A stretch of 64,000 nt of DNA from Rhinopithecus roxellana. Taxonomy: Eukaryota > Chordata > Mammalia > Primates > Cercopithecidae. Below, piece after piece: positions 1 through 10,572 of this stretch (its first letter is position 1; every line of letters starts with the position of its first letter). The position numbers were made by a program, and so were the translations under genes. The stretch lies in assembly GCF_007565055.1 (NCBI RefSeq), contig NC_044554.1, positions 56,639,676 to 56,703,675 of the forward strand. The letters run 5' to 3'. The notes beneath the pieces are model-generated. The model searched no databases. It saw only the letters and a program-made list of their open reading frames with translations, and was not told the origin of the DNA.

Positions 1-1468
1 GCCTACTTCTGTCAATTTGCCCATCTTGTCCTCTGTCCGGTTCTCCACTCTTGCTGGAGAGGCATTACAATCATTTGGAGAAGAAGCACTCTGGCCTTTT
101 GGGTTTTCAGTATTTTTTGTTGTTGTTTTTGATTCTTTCTCATCTTGATGAGTTTGTCTACTGTCGATCTTTGGGGTTACTGTCCCTTGGATGGGGTTTT
201 TGTAGGACTTTTTTGTTGATACTGTTGTTGTTGCTTTCTGTTTGATTTTCTTGCAATGGGCAGGTCCCTCTTCTGTAGCACTGCTGTGGTTTGCTGGGGG
301 GTCACTTCAGGCCCTGTTCATCTGGTTCACTCCTGCACGTGGAGTTGTCACTCGAGGAGGCTGGAGAACAGCAAAGATGGTTGCCTGCTCTTTCCTCTGG
401 AATCTCTGACATCAACGGGCACCGACCTGATGCCAATAGGAATGCTCCTGTTTAGGCTGTCTGACAGCCCCTATTGGAGGTTCTCACCCAATTGGTTGGC
501 ACAGGGAGCAGGACCCATTTAACAAAGCACTTTGTCCTTTGGTAGAGGGGATGTGCTTCACTGGGGGAAACCCACTCATCTGGGCTGCCTGGATTCCTCA
601 GAACTAGCAGGAGGAAATACTATGTCTGCTGGTCTGTGGAGACTGTGGTCATCCCTCCTGCTAGGGTCTCAGGCCCAGGGAGATCAGAGTTCTGTCCCTG
701 AGCCCTTGCCTGGAGTTGTCAGAGTTCCTGCAGGGAGGCCCCACCCAGTGAGGAGGAATGGATCAAGGTCAGGCCTGAAGAGGCACTCTGCCCACAGTCT
801 GTCACAGCCAGTGTGTTGGGCTGTGAGTGATACCTCTTGGGACCAAGCCATCCAGCTTCCCTGGCTCCAGCATGGGAAAAGCACCACCTGGAGCTATAGA
901 GATGGCTGCCACCCTTCCCCGGTCCTGGGAGCTTAATGTGTTAGGAACTGTGGATATCAGTTCCAGTGTTGCCTGTCACTCCTTCCCCAGGGAGCTCAAA
1001 CTGCTTAGACAGCAGGCAGCCACAGCTGTGGTGCTGGTTGCTCCTTCCCTCCGGGAATTCGGGAATTCGGAAGGCTTAAGCAGATTCTAGCTTAGTAGCT
1101 GTAGAGAATCTGCACAGCTTGGAGGTTGGGACCATGAGCCCCAGTGGCATAAGCTAACAAGTGGGATATTCCAATCCATGGGTTGTACAGTTCTGTGGGA
1201 GAAGCACGTTTTCCCAGGCTAGGTAGGACGCTCACTCACCACCTCTCTTGGCTGGGGGTGGGGGCTCCCCTGCCCATGTGGCTCTCATGTGGACCACCTC
1301 ACTACACTGCCCTTCCTTCCTCTCTATGGGTCACACCAGCAGCCTAGTCAATTCTGATGACAGAACATGGATAACTCGGTTGCTGGTGCAGGAGTTGCAT
1401 GCTGTTATGGTTCTTTGTGATGGGAGCCTCAGATTGCCTGCTTCTAGTCTGCCTCTTGGCCCCGCCCT
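1..1468 (-). mobile_element. L1 5'UTR and start of ORF1 (old L1MA/L1PB-like)
   Basis: Read on the minus strand, the block starts near 1468 with a GC-rich head ('GGGCGGGGCCAAGAGGCAGA', like the L1 'GGGCGGAGCAAGATGGCCGA' end), runs through a long GC-rich 5'UTR and reaches an A-rich stretch with repeated CAACAACAA and 'CAAAAACCCCATCC', as expected just before ORF1. A start codon 'ATGAGAAAGAATC' typical of older L1 ORF1 lies at 143-141, but the downstream frame is shifted within about 60 bases, so ORF1 is broken. The rest of the element leaves the window at position 1. Open frames on either strand here are by-products of the GC-rich UTR. Confidence 0.8.
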
Positions 1469-1749
1469 ATTCTTGTTATTTTTCAGAGTAAATCCTTCAG
1501 ACTTTACACCTGATGTTACCCTATGTCATGTTCTACAAAAGCTTCCCCTGGGGTCTTTACATATCTTCAATTCGTTTTTCACCTGTGGACAATTCCTCAT
1601 AAATACTGACATTCTCTATAAAAATAAACCTGACCTGAATGCTATTTGCCCTCATTACACCATCTTTTGCACTAAACTATGGAAACTAAAATGTTGGTTA
1701 CATCCTGTTTCTAATATTCTTCTAGTCATTCCACAATTTAAGATAAATT

Positions 1750-2430
1750 GTATTCAATCTCAATATTTTTAAAAAGTAATTGCCGTCCTAAAAGTCAGCA
1801 ACATAAATCCAGTAGGCACTTCCTAGTGTTTTTCCCTTTCTGCAGCAGCAGAACATTAAACAGGGTCTTTTTGTGGAAATCATGTCATCACTTCCTTGCT
1901 ATACACTCAGTTGATGGACTTTTTTGCAATTTTCACTCTTGTTTGCTGTCTTCTCTTTCCTCAACCTTTTCTATTTTGCAGATCTTCCTACAATGTCCTT
2001 TCACAGATATGATTTTTAATTCCACAGATGACTCTTGGGCTTGTTTTCTAATTCCAGATTCCCTCTTTATCTTTAAATCTTTCCAGCTACCTTCAAAAGA
2101 CCTCCCACAAATTGTACAATATGAAACTCCTCAAGCATATTCACAACCTGTGTCTTGACTCTTGCACCCTATGTCAAGCAATGTCTTCACCATTCTCTTA
2201 GTCATTCATGCTTTGAGGATCAGGGTTATTGTCTACACTTCCTTTATGAACTCTCCATATCTAATCAGTGGCCAAATTCTATGGGTTCTGTCTCTTATTT
2301 CTTCTCTTAATTATCCAGTTTAGTAACCTTTCACCTCTTTCTTGGTATTTTATAATACCTACCAATTTGTTTCCAGTTTCTACGTCTTGAAAAATATGAC
2401 CTACATTTGTCATCAGTTATTATCCTAAAA
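1750..2430 (+). mobile_element. Probable L2 ORF2-derived fragment
   Basis: A pyrimidine-rich stretch with loose resemblance to L2 reverse-transcriptase sequence ('GGGTTCTGTCTCTTATTTC', 'TTTCCAGTTTCTAC'). It lies about 470 bp upstream of a clearer L2 3' segment in the same orientation, so both may be one element. The call is weak because divergence is high. Confidence 0.35.
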
Positions 2431-2559
2431 CCCAATTTTATCAAGCCATGGATATAAAACTTGAATGTGAAAATGATATCGTTACTCCATACCACATATT
2501 AGCTAAACAATTCATGTACAATATCTAAGCTATACTCAAGTAAATCTTTGAGGGAAATA

Positions 2560-2664
2560 GTTTTACCATTAGCAGACAGATTAATGAACTTGCCCCAAAT
2601 CATACAGTTAGTGAGTGCTAGAGGTGAGAAGTGGAATTTAAATCCTGGTCTGAGTCCAGAGACC
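2560..2664 (-). mobile_element. MIR SINE
   Basis: 'GAACTTGCCCCAAATCATACA', 'GTTAGTGAGTGCTAGAGGTG' and 'AATCCTGGTCTGAGTCCAGA' match the reverse complement of the MIR core and 5' half (tRNA-like head, then the 'gacCTTGGGCAAGT' core). Confidence 0.75.
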
Positions 2665-2899
2665 AGCACAGACTGCCAAGAGCATACTTAAAGAAAAAAC
2701 TTCATTGGCTCTTCACTGAAATATAAATTCCCAAATTGAACATTCAATTATTACATAAGATGTAATTTTATCTATAAAATAAATAATTATTTCATCTATA
2801 AGATGTCATTTTTCTTTTTCAAGTTAATGTTTCTCTTGCAACCTTCTTTCTTTCTGCAATAAGCACTCATACAAATAAAATATATGTAAAATATTTATT

Positions 2900-3430
2900 T
2901 GGGATTTGATTTCTATATCACTGAAAATTCTGCAGAGTAAACAATCTCTGTGGACTCATCCAAATCTGATATTATATGATTCTATGCTACCTTCACGCTA
3001 TAAAAATTTCAAACTGACTCCCTCCCTTACTAAAATAAGCAATTTAGAAACAAGCCTGGCCTTTCTTTTCTGTGACGTATACATTTTCCTCTACCCTGAA
3101 ACTGCATCTCCATGACTCTACTTGTCCAAGCCTTTCACAGATCTTCAAGGGCATGCTCAATTGTCACCTTTTCCATAAAACTTTATCTGATGCTGTAAGA
3201 ATAATTATAAATTTATCCTTCTGAGCCTGCTATTCAATTTGTACTTGTAGTATAGCACAATACCCACTACCTTACATTTTAATTAGCTTTGTTCTTTCTT
3301 ATCTAATTTGCTGGATGAAAAGTTTACTTAACTACGCAACTATATTTTACCTGGATTGGTATCTAGCCTACCTTGCTACTATAATTATGCTACAAACATT
3401 AGCCACTCAGTAAATTTTTAATACATGTAT
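2900..3430 (+). mobile_element. L2 LINE 3' region
   Basis: The stretch follows the L2 consensus through 'TGCTCAATTGTCACCTTTTC' (consensus CTCAAATGTCACCTTCTC) and ends with the typical L2 tail logic, 'CCACTCAGTAAATTTTTAAT'. It is an old, diverged pan-mammalian repeat. Confidence 0.65.
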
Positions 3431-3564
3431 TGATTCCCAACCTACAAGCTTAATTCACTTTTTTAGGTTTTTAGTTAAGTGAAAAGAGAGTTTAGCAGAG
3501 TTGTTAATAGTTCAGATGGTATGTATTTAAATTTCTACTCCATTATCTACTCATATTCTTCAAA

Positions 3565-3707
3565 CCTTACTTTCTTCACCTGTAAAATAGTGATAATAAC
3601 AGTACCTAGTTTTTAGGGTTTTGTGAGATTTTAATCAAGTCATATAAAGAACTGGAAGAGTATATGTAATGTTGTAAGGACTCAATAAATGTTAGCTATC
3701 ATTATTG
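3565..3707 (+). mobile_element. MIR SINE
   Basis: Clear MIR core and tail: 'TTCTTCACCTGTAAAATAG', 'GATAATAACAGTACCTAG', 'GACTCAATAAATGTTAGCTA'. Confidence 0.87.
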
Positions 3708-5656
3708 TATATTTTAAAACAAACAAAGGTTTTAAAGAGAGATCTAAAATAGTTTCCAACAAATGGGCTTTTATGTGCCTTGTACAGGATTTCCTGGCAG
3801 GTGAAAAATCACTATAAACTTAATTAAAGGGTGACTTTTCTGGTCAGTATAAAGAACAGAGTAGTTTTAATCCTGGCAAGAAACAGGGTCTGGAAGCTTT
3901 TCATATTCAATCATTTTCTTTAACATGAATAAGTCAAGTGCTCCATTAGTTCTGGAAAGGAGAGTATAATAGAATCAGTCCTATAATAGGGGCATTAAGC
4001 CCTGTTGCATTATATAAAATTATAGAAAAAGACTGCCAGGCTCTGGTTTCCTTGCCAAAATATGGCTATGAACGTTCAACAGTGACATCAAGCCTGATAA
4101 AAACTTTTACTTTAAATGGCTAGAAACTCAGAAGGCAGCACAGAATGACAGTCTTGAGCAGGAATAGGAATGGAAGGAAATAGGCACAACCCTGTGTCTT
4201 AAAGCAGGTGCTCATTTAGTACCATCATTCTAAGATGGCTTAATTAAAATGAAATGGTGTTTACATTGCTTCTTTCGAACTCGCATTGCGAATGTATGCT
4301 AGAATTAAAATTTGAGCTGACATCAGAAGTCCAAGTAAAATAGTGACATTTTAAACCTTTTGAATGTTGACATTAAAGAAGGTCAGCTCTATCACGGTAA
4401 ATAAGGGAAAATTTAGCTTTCTCTTTATTTTTATTACCTTTCTTGAGAACTGAGCTTATTTTCCTTCTATTACATTCTTTATTACCACATTTCTGAAAGG
4501 CGTTAATTTGTCTATCCATTACACACTTGTTTTCTGAGTTGAGAGGGGAAATATAGAGTCAACCTCACACCCATTAGGAAAATTCTATTCAGGCATTTAC
4601 AGGGCTTGCTTCCAGTCCTTTGTAATCAGCGATACTTTGTATGGGGCTTATGACATAAAGAATAAGACAAATAACTATTCAGAAGCAGAGACACCTCTTT
4701 GCAATAGTATCAGAAACCTCCAGAGAAGCACTCTGAGGCACAGAGCTTGAAGTTGGGTGACATCAATATACCAAACTGAGAGATAATATAAAACTCATTG
4801 CCAGAGCACACAGACATTCCTTTAATACATACAAATTAGTAAAACAGACCTCATGCCCATCTTTTCCTCATAAAGCCTGCCCTAATTACTTTATAGCCTC
4901 ACTTCTCACAGGCTAGACTGAAATACAGACTTCAGAATAATTCCCCCACTGGCTTTTCCTTCTGCTTCTTATTTAGAACTCCATGAATCCATATGGATTC
5001 ATATCACCAGTGAACCCAGATAACTAATATCAGCTCTCTCTTCCACATTACAAATAAAAGAGTTATTTCCTCTCCCTCTAGCCTCAGTGTTATCAGCCCA
5101 AATATCTCATTATTCAGAAAGACATTTTAAAATAAAGAATTCAAAAGTGAAGATAAAATTATTCAATGACACTACAAATGCATATCTTCCCAACAGTTTA
5201 AACCCAATAGATTTTCTATTTAACCTTCTACTTCATTTAACAATCTGGCAAAGATTTTAATAACAGCTTCCCATGTTTTGTGTGTGTCTTTTAAATGAGA
5301 ACCATTAGTGCTTTTTCAGATTTCTTCTTTACTAACCATTATCAGATCTTAATAATTTAAAAACAGAGAACAATAAAAAAAAAAACAGAGAGGTGCTTAG
5401 AGATATAATTAAGCTAAAATAAAGATGGATAAAAGTTTTATCACCACATTATTTTGAGACATGCATTCCCAGTATTTGCCAGGAATCTAAGAAGTAATTT
5501 CAACAGTGTCAATATACACTAAAAGTACAGATTTTTCTATACTGCTGCTTCTCAACACCTGCCCTCCCACCCTCATATCCTTGGCTATAGTAAAGAAACG
5601 TCTTCTTTATTCTTACCAATAAAAGAACTTTAATTTAAGACAGTGACTGGGAAGAT
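3708..5656. other. Unassigned, AT-rich unique DNA
   Basis: No coding frame or recognisable repeat apart from short A-runs (for example near 5377). No splice-flanked exon candidate stood out. Confidence 0.5.
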
Positions 5657-5996
5657 AAAGAAAAAGTAAGAAGTAACAATTTAAAGGTCACAATTTGAAG
5701 CCCCACCTCCAAGAACCCGGATTCTATATTTTATAGTATGCCAAGGATATGTTTATAGTAAGTAGTAAAATACATGAAAACTGAATGTAAGTGGAAAGTA
5801 TTTAAAATTTAGTTTCTGACTCTTATGCCTATATGTGCTATTACTCTCTTTTGAAAGGAATGGGGACTAGTGGAAGACCCTGGAGGAAACAAGGCACAGT
5901 AGAATGCAAGGACATCCAAATACTATAGATTTAAAGCTATCAGATAAAGATACTGCATAGAAAAAGAAATCACTACCTGATATAGTTTGGATATTG
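5657..5996. repeat. Copy A of a local direct duplication (~340 bp)
   Basis: This stretch recurs in the same orientation at 8107-8451 with roughly two dozen differences by eye (about 93% identity). It is unique-looking DNA whose last ~19 bp are the first bases of the MST LTR that starts at 5978. The other copy therefore carries the LTR edge and was probably made after the LTR inserted, with this copy as the donor. Confidence 0.88.
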
Positions 5997-6374
5997 GTCC
6001 TCTTCAAATCTCTTGTTGAAATGTGATCCCCAATATTGGAGTTGGGGCCTAGTGGGAGGTGTTTGGATTATGGGGGCAGATCCCTCATGAATGGCTTAGT
6101 ACAGTCCTCACAGTAATGAGTGAGTTCATTTGAAAGCTGATTATGTAAAGACCTGGCACCTCCCCTCTCTTTCTGGTACCCTTCACTTACCAAGTGATGC
6201 ACCTGTTCTCTTTTGCCTTCCCCCACAATTGGAAGCTTTCTGAGGCCTCATCAGAAGCAGATGCCAGCCCCATGCTTCTTCTACAGTGTACAGAACCATA
6301 ATCCAAATAAACTTCTTTTCTACAAATTACCCAGCCTCAGATATCCTTTATAGCAATGCAAAATGGACTAACCC
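5978..6374 (+). mobile_element. MST-type solo LTR (ERVL-MaLR)
   Basis: Starts 'TGATATAGTTTGGATATTGG', passes 'GTTGAAATGTGATCCCCAAT' and 'GGGGCAGATCCCTCATGAAT', contains 'CCAAATAAACTTCTTTTC' (polyadenylation signal region) and ends near 'AATGGACTAACCCA', as in MSTA/MSTB. No internal sequence follows, so it is a solo LTR. No clean 5-bp target duplication is visible. Confidence 0.9.
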
Positions 6375-6859
6375 ACAGCCTTTCTAATGAAAAGCCAGAT
6401 CCACCGCATTGGAAACAGAGGGAAATCCTCCACATGAGAAACATGATCTATACCAGAATCACCATACATTCCTCATGAATCATCCTCTCTATGAATAGTG
6501 ACTCACTCTACTATTGCTCCGGGGAGGAGGAGGAGCCAGGCTGCTTTGAAACACTCTTAAGCTGATTCATAAGACCCTTTTCATAATGGTCTCCAGCTTC
6601 ACTGAGACAAGGCTGAAATACTCAGTCAAGTACAGCAAGTAGGAGTGTCAGTCTACAAAATATCTTCCCTCCCTCCCTTCCTTTCCTCTTTCCTTCCATC
6701 CTTCCTTCCATTTGTTTCTATTTAGGACCTTTGTTCAGCTGTAGATATGTTTCTGCCATGGGAGGTTTATGTAAATACCAGATATCAGAACTTCTATGGG
6801 TATATTAGAGAGTGGGTCTGTCAGGGAGAAGCAACACCAGACAGTCAGCATAAATTGAC
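6375..6859. other. Unassigned, with a CT-rich low-complexity tract
   Basis: Holds a pyrimidine-rich (CCTT)n-like tract at about 6663-6715. Nothing else recognisable. Confidence 0.5.
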
Positions 6860-8104
6860 CAAACATGAACCCCTGAAGACACCCATCATTGATGGCAGTG
6901 GCAGCCCATCTGGTGCAGCTGCTGTAAAGATGCCAGCTGCAGCATGGGAGTTGCAGCTGGGGATGAACACTCCATGGATCTGGCAGGAGATGGCAATAGG
7001 CAGGAGCCCAGCGCCCTTCTGAGTTGAAAGTGTAGGAGCCCCACCCTTCTGGGCACAGTTGCAGCTGTAGACCCGGGCATCCCTGTGCTCTTGGGGACCC
7101 AGGAAGCCCCGTTCCTCATGCAGGCTCAGAAATGTCTGCTCCTGCTCCCAGGCCTGGCCTCTCCTCACTCCTGGCAGCTGCTCCAGTTCTGGAGCAAAGT
7201 TGAGGCCAAGCCCAAGTGCTGTCACAACCCAGCCAGGTATGCACATGCTTGGGGTGGTGCTGACGCAGCAGCCCCCTGCCACTTCAGGCCCCTGTGGACT
7301 ACGGCTGCCAACAAGCAGGAGGGAGCCTGAGGTAGGGCTGAGGGCAGCTTAGCACAGTGCTGCAGGTGCTCTTCAGCAGGAACATCCTGATTGCCATGGA
7401 TGATATGATTAATGGTGGCAAGAGACAGACAGGCTCCTGGGCAGAAAGAAGCAGGTCCCCAGTGAAGTTCCACCTTGAAGCCAAGTACAGCCTAAAGCAG
7501 GGGGACTGGGCTGTCAGTTCTGAGTGGAGTTCACAGGCCCCAAGTGAGAACTTACGATGCTTTTCCTGGGCCCACCCATGGCTACCCATGGACGAATTAG
7601 CACACACTTTCTTTCTTCTGAAGCCCATAAAACCTCTGGACTCAGTCAGACTCAGAGAGACCTCAGGATGACCTGCCTGTGGAAAGAAGCTACCCACTCT
7701 GGGTCTCCCCTGAATTGAAAGATGGACACCTAATGGGAGGATCTTCCTGCAGAAAGAAGCTACCCACTCTGGGTCTCCTGGGAACTGTTCTGTTGCTCAG
7801 TGAAGCTCCTCTCTGCCTTACTCACCTCCAGTTGGCCACATACCTCATTCTTCCTGGACGTGAGACAAGAACTCAGGACCTACTGAATGGTGAGATTAAA
7901 AGAGCTGTAACACAGACAGGGCTGAAACATGCCCCCTGCTCACCACATTGCAGGTGACAAGGAGAGAAGAGCTGTAGCTTTTCAGGGAGCCCAGATCTAG
8001 GGGCCCCCAGGGCAGGGTAGTGGCCCACCCTCTCTGGGGCTCTGCAGTTCCTGACATCTCCAAGCTCCCAGGTGCCACTGCATTCCCTGGTGCCCACAGG
8101 GAAA
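6860..8104 (+). mobile_element. GC-rich LTR-like block, probable ERV1 class, first part
   Basis: The base composition jumps from AT-rich to GC-rich. The 3' half has LTR logic: 'GCTCAGTGAAGCTCCTCTCT' stands where class I LTRs carry a polyadenylation signal (AATAAAGCTCC), followed by 'GACGTGAGACAAGAACTCAG' and 'AAAAGAGCTGTAACACAGAC', typical of HERV-9/HUERS-P-like U5 regions. An internal near-repeat, 'GAAAGAAGCTACCCACTCTG', occurs near 7681 and 7752. Long open frames on both strands (up to 145 codons) reflect GC content and show no domain. The block is cut at about 8105 by a copy of upstream DNA and resumes at about 8455. Family and 5' edge are uncertain. Confidence 0.55.
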
Positions 8105-8106
8105 GA

Positions 8107-8451
8107 AAAAAGAAAAAGTAATAAGTAACAATTTAAAGGTCACAATTTGAAGCCCCACTTCCCAGGACCCAGATTCTATATTTTATAGTATGCCAAGGAT
8201 ATGTTTATAATAAGTAGTAAAATACATGAAAACTGAATGTAAGTGAAAAGTAGTTTAAATTTAGTTTGTGACTTTTATGCCTATATGTGCTATTACTCTC
8301 TTTTAAAAGGAATAAGGGACTAGTGGAAGACTCTAGAGAGGAAACAAGGCACAGTAGAATGCAATGATATTCAAATACTATAGATTTAAAGTTATCAGAT
8401 AAAGATACTGCATAGAAAAAGAAATCATTACCTGATATAGTTTTGATATTG
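8107..8451. repeat. Copy A' of the local direct duplication, inserted in the LTR-like block
   Basis: Matches 5657-5996 across about 340 bp, including ~19 bp of the MST LTR edge ('TGATATAGTTTTGATATTG'), and then stops. The GC-rich sequence on either side ('GGTGCCCACAGGG' before, 'AGTCCAGCCACAGCC' after) reads as one interrupted element, so this copy is the inserted one. Confidence 0.85.
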
Positions 8452-8454
8452 CAG

Positions 8455-8910
8455 TACACCTAGTCCAGCCACAGCCTTTCAGAGATGGCACCTGTGCTGA
8501 TGCCTGGTGTTGCCCACTGCACTGCAGGTGACATGCCTGGCTGTGCAGTTACTGGACCCCACACTCGCTCATTCACCCCTCACCACTCCATGCTTGACTC
8601 ATCCTTGGCAGCTGTGGGATCCGGGCCAGAAGCATGAGCCAAGTGGAGTCTGCTGGGCTGAGTGGGCGGAATGAGCCCAGCAAGCACTAACAATACTCAG
8701 GCAGAAGGTGCTTTCAGCCACAGAGGTTTCCAGCTGGTGAAGTGACACCCCAAGGATCCCATGACATCATTACTCCAGGGCTTTGTAGACCTGACCACAC
8801 AGGCTGCCACAGATATGAAACTCATTTCTGTTCACATGGCATCTTTGGGTCTGACATCTCTATTATGCTTCCACCATCTGAATTGCAGAGCAACCATTTT
8901 GTTGCTTTGA
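8455..8910 (+). mobile_element. GC-rich LTR-like block, probable ERV1 class, second part
   Basis: Continues the style of 6860-8104 after the inserted duplicate: 'GATGGCACCTGTGCTGATGC', 'CACTGCAGGTGACATGCC' and 'GAGTGGGCGGAATGAGCCCA' look like U5 or leader sequence of a class I element with decayed CpGs. The right edge is uncertain, where the sequence becomes AT-rich again. Confidence 0.5.
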
Positions 8911-9225
8911 CAATATACTAGGGCTTGGGAAACTGAGATTACCTAAGACTACCTCTGCCCAGATGCATCATTCAGCCATTTCTTTTCCAGCACCTTACCA
9001 TCTTACATGGGAGCTCTACCTCAGAATAGATTCAAACAATCTTCTTCTTAGATCCCAAAAACCTATCTGGGAGTTCTTTCTTCACCCCAGTATTTATCCA
9101 GGGGGTAAAATTGAGAAATTGAGTCATCAAATTGAGAAATTGATGACTCTGCTCCAGTTGCTTTCACTGAACTCTTTGAATCTTGCTACCTTTGTTGTAA
9201 GTTACTTTATTTTACTTATTATTTT
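8911..9225. other. Unassigned, contains a 10-bp perfect hairpin
   Basis: No repeat recognised. The arms GAGTCATCAA (9121-9130) and TTGATGACTC (9140-9149) form a perfect inverted repeat with a 9-base loop; 'AAATTGAGAAATTGA' also occurs twice around it. Confidence 0.5.
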
Positions 9226-9335
9226 ATGTCTCACTGTGTTACCCAGGCTGGTCTCAAATTCCTGAGCTCAAGAGATCCTCCTGCCTCAGCCTCTGGAATA
9301 ACTGGGACTACAGGTGACGCTATGCCCAGTTTTGT
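9226..9335 (-). mobile_element. Alu monomer fragment (FLAM/old Alu)
   Basis: About 110 bp of a single Alu arm on the minus strand: 'ACCCAGGCTGGTCTCAAATT', 'TCCTCCTGCCTCAGCCTC', 'ACTGGGACTACAGGTG'. There is no second arm or poly(T). Confidence 0.75.
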
Positions 9336-9684
9336 TGTGATTTTATTTTTCCTCAGGATCTAAGCTTTTGAAACATACCTCAGAGAGACATTTCTTTTTT
9401 TATTTTGAGTTATATTGTTTTATCTATCCCTGGAGACAAGGATCATGGGATGATCAAGCTACTTTAACAGAAGAAGAGCAGTATGTTCATTAGAAACCTA
9501 GAAAAGAATAAGTAGTTTAAGATGATACTTTAGAAAAGGCTAAAGGATTCAATTGCTAAAGGATAGCAAAATTGAAATAAGCATGTAATATTAGATGGAA
9601 GTCAGATTACATTTCATACAAAGAAAAGTCAACTCATTAGCATGGTTCTGCTATGGAAATGTCTCCTGGTCAAGTTCAAGTTCC
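9336..9684. other. Unassigned AT-rich DNA
   Basis: Nothing recognisable. Confidence 0.4.
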
Positions 9685-10260
9685 TCTTTTAAAATATACA
9701 TAATTTTAATTGACAAATGATAATTGTGTTGTGCTTATCTGTGGGTACAATGTAGTGTTTTAAGATGTAAACATTGTAAAATATTCAAATCAGGCTAATT
9801 GGCACATGCATCACCTTAAATATTTATTTTCTTGTGATGAAAACATTTGAAATCCTCTTTCAGCTGTTTTGAAATATGCAATATATTAACTGTAGTAACC
9901 ATGCTGTGCAATATATCACCAGAATTTATTCCTATCAATTTGAAACTTTGTACCCTTTGACCAATGTCTCCCTTTCCTCATTCAACACCCTTCCCCCAGC
10001 CTCTGGAAACCACCATTTTACGCTCTACTTCTCTAAGTTCAACATTTTTAGATCCTACATATAAGTGAGATCACGTGGTATTTGTTTCTCTGTTCCTGGC
10101 TTATTTCACTTAACAGAATATCTTCCAGGTTAATGCATGTTGCCACAAATGACAGGATTTTATCTTTTTATTTCCGAAGCATTCCATTATGTATATTTAC
10201 CACATTTTTAAAAAACTATTCATTTGTTGATGCATACTTCAGTTTTTCCATATCTTGGGT
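9685..10260 (-). mobile_element. L1M 3' end (ORF2 end and 3'UTR)
   Basis: The reverse complement of an older L1 tail: 'AATTTTAATTGACAAATGAT', 'GGCACATGCATCACCTTAAA', 'CCTCTGGAAACCACCATTTT', 'GATCACGTGGTATTTG', 'TCCATTATGTATATTTACCA'. It is 5'-truncated and has no open ORF2 segment. Confidence 0.85.
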
Positions 10261-10439
10261 CAAGTTCCTTTTACGACTTCCTATACAGAAGCCTTCTTCT
10301 GCACCTATCACCTAAATATAACCGCTCTAACCTCTGCATGTTCTGAACACAAATACAAGAGAGCAAGGACCAGAAATATAAATGATCTGGCATATAAATG
10401 CCAGAGCATTTCTTCTCAATCCTGTGCCCTTCCTAGACT

Positions 10440-10572
10440 GTAATTAAACACCAGGACACATGTTCCATGAAGTTAATGACTTTGTCTCTCTTGCTCATTG
10501 CTGATTGCCAGAACTTAAAACAGGGCCTGCCCATAGTAGCTGCTCAAAAAATATTTATTGAATAAACAAATC
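10440..10572 (+). mobile_element. L2 LINE 3' tail
   Basis: 'CAGGACACATGTTCCATGAA', 'CAGGGCCTGCCCATAGTAG' and 'CTCAAAAAATATTTATTGAA' match the L2 3' end. Confidence 0.78.

Noticed and set aside
532..936. 134-codon open frame, plus strand
   Set aside because: Lies wholly in the GC-rich L1 5'UTR read on the wrong strand.
1248..1772. 174-codon open frame, plus strand
   Set aside because: It starts inside the antisense L1 5'UTR and runs into non-repeat AT-rich DNA; no domain, no start context, no splice support.
6845..7282. 145-codon open frame, minus strand, with overlapping frames on the other strand
   Set aside because: Several frames are open on both strands at once because the LTR-like block is GC-rich; no recognisable domain.
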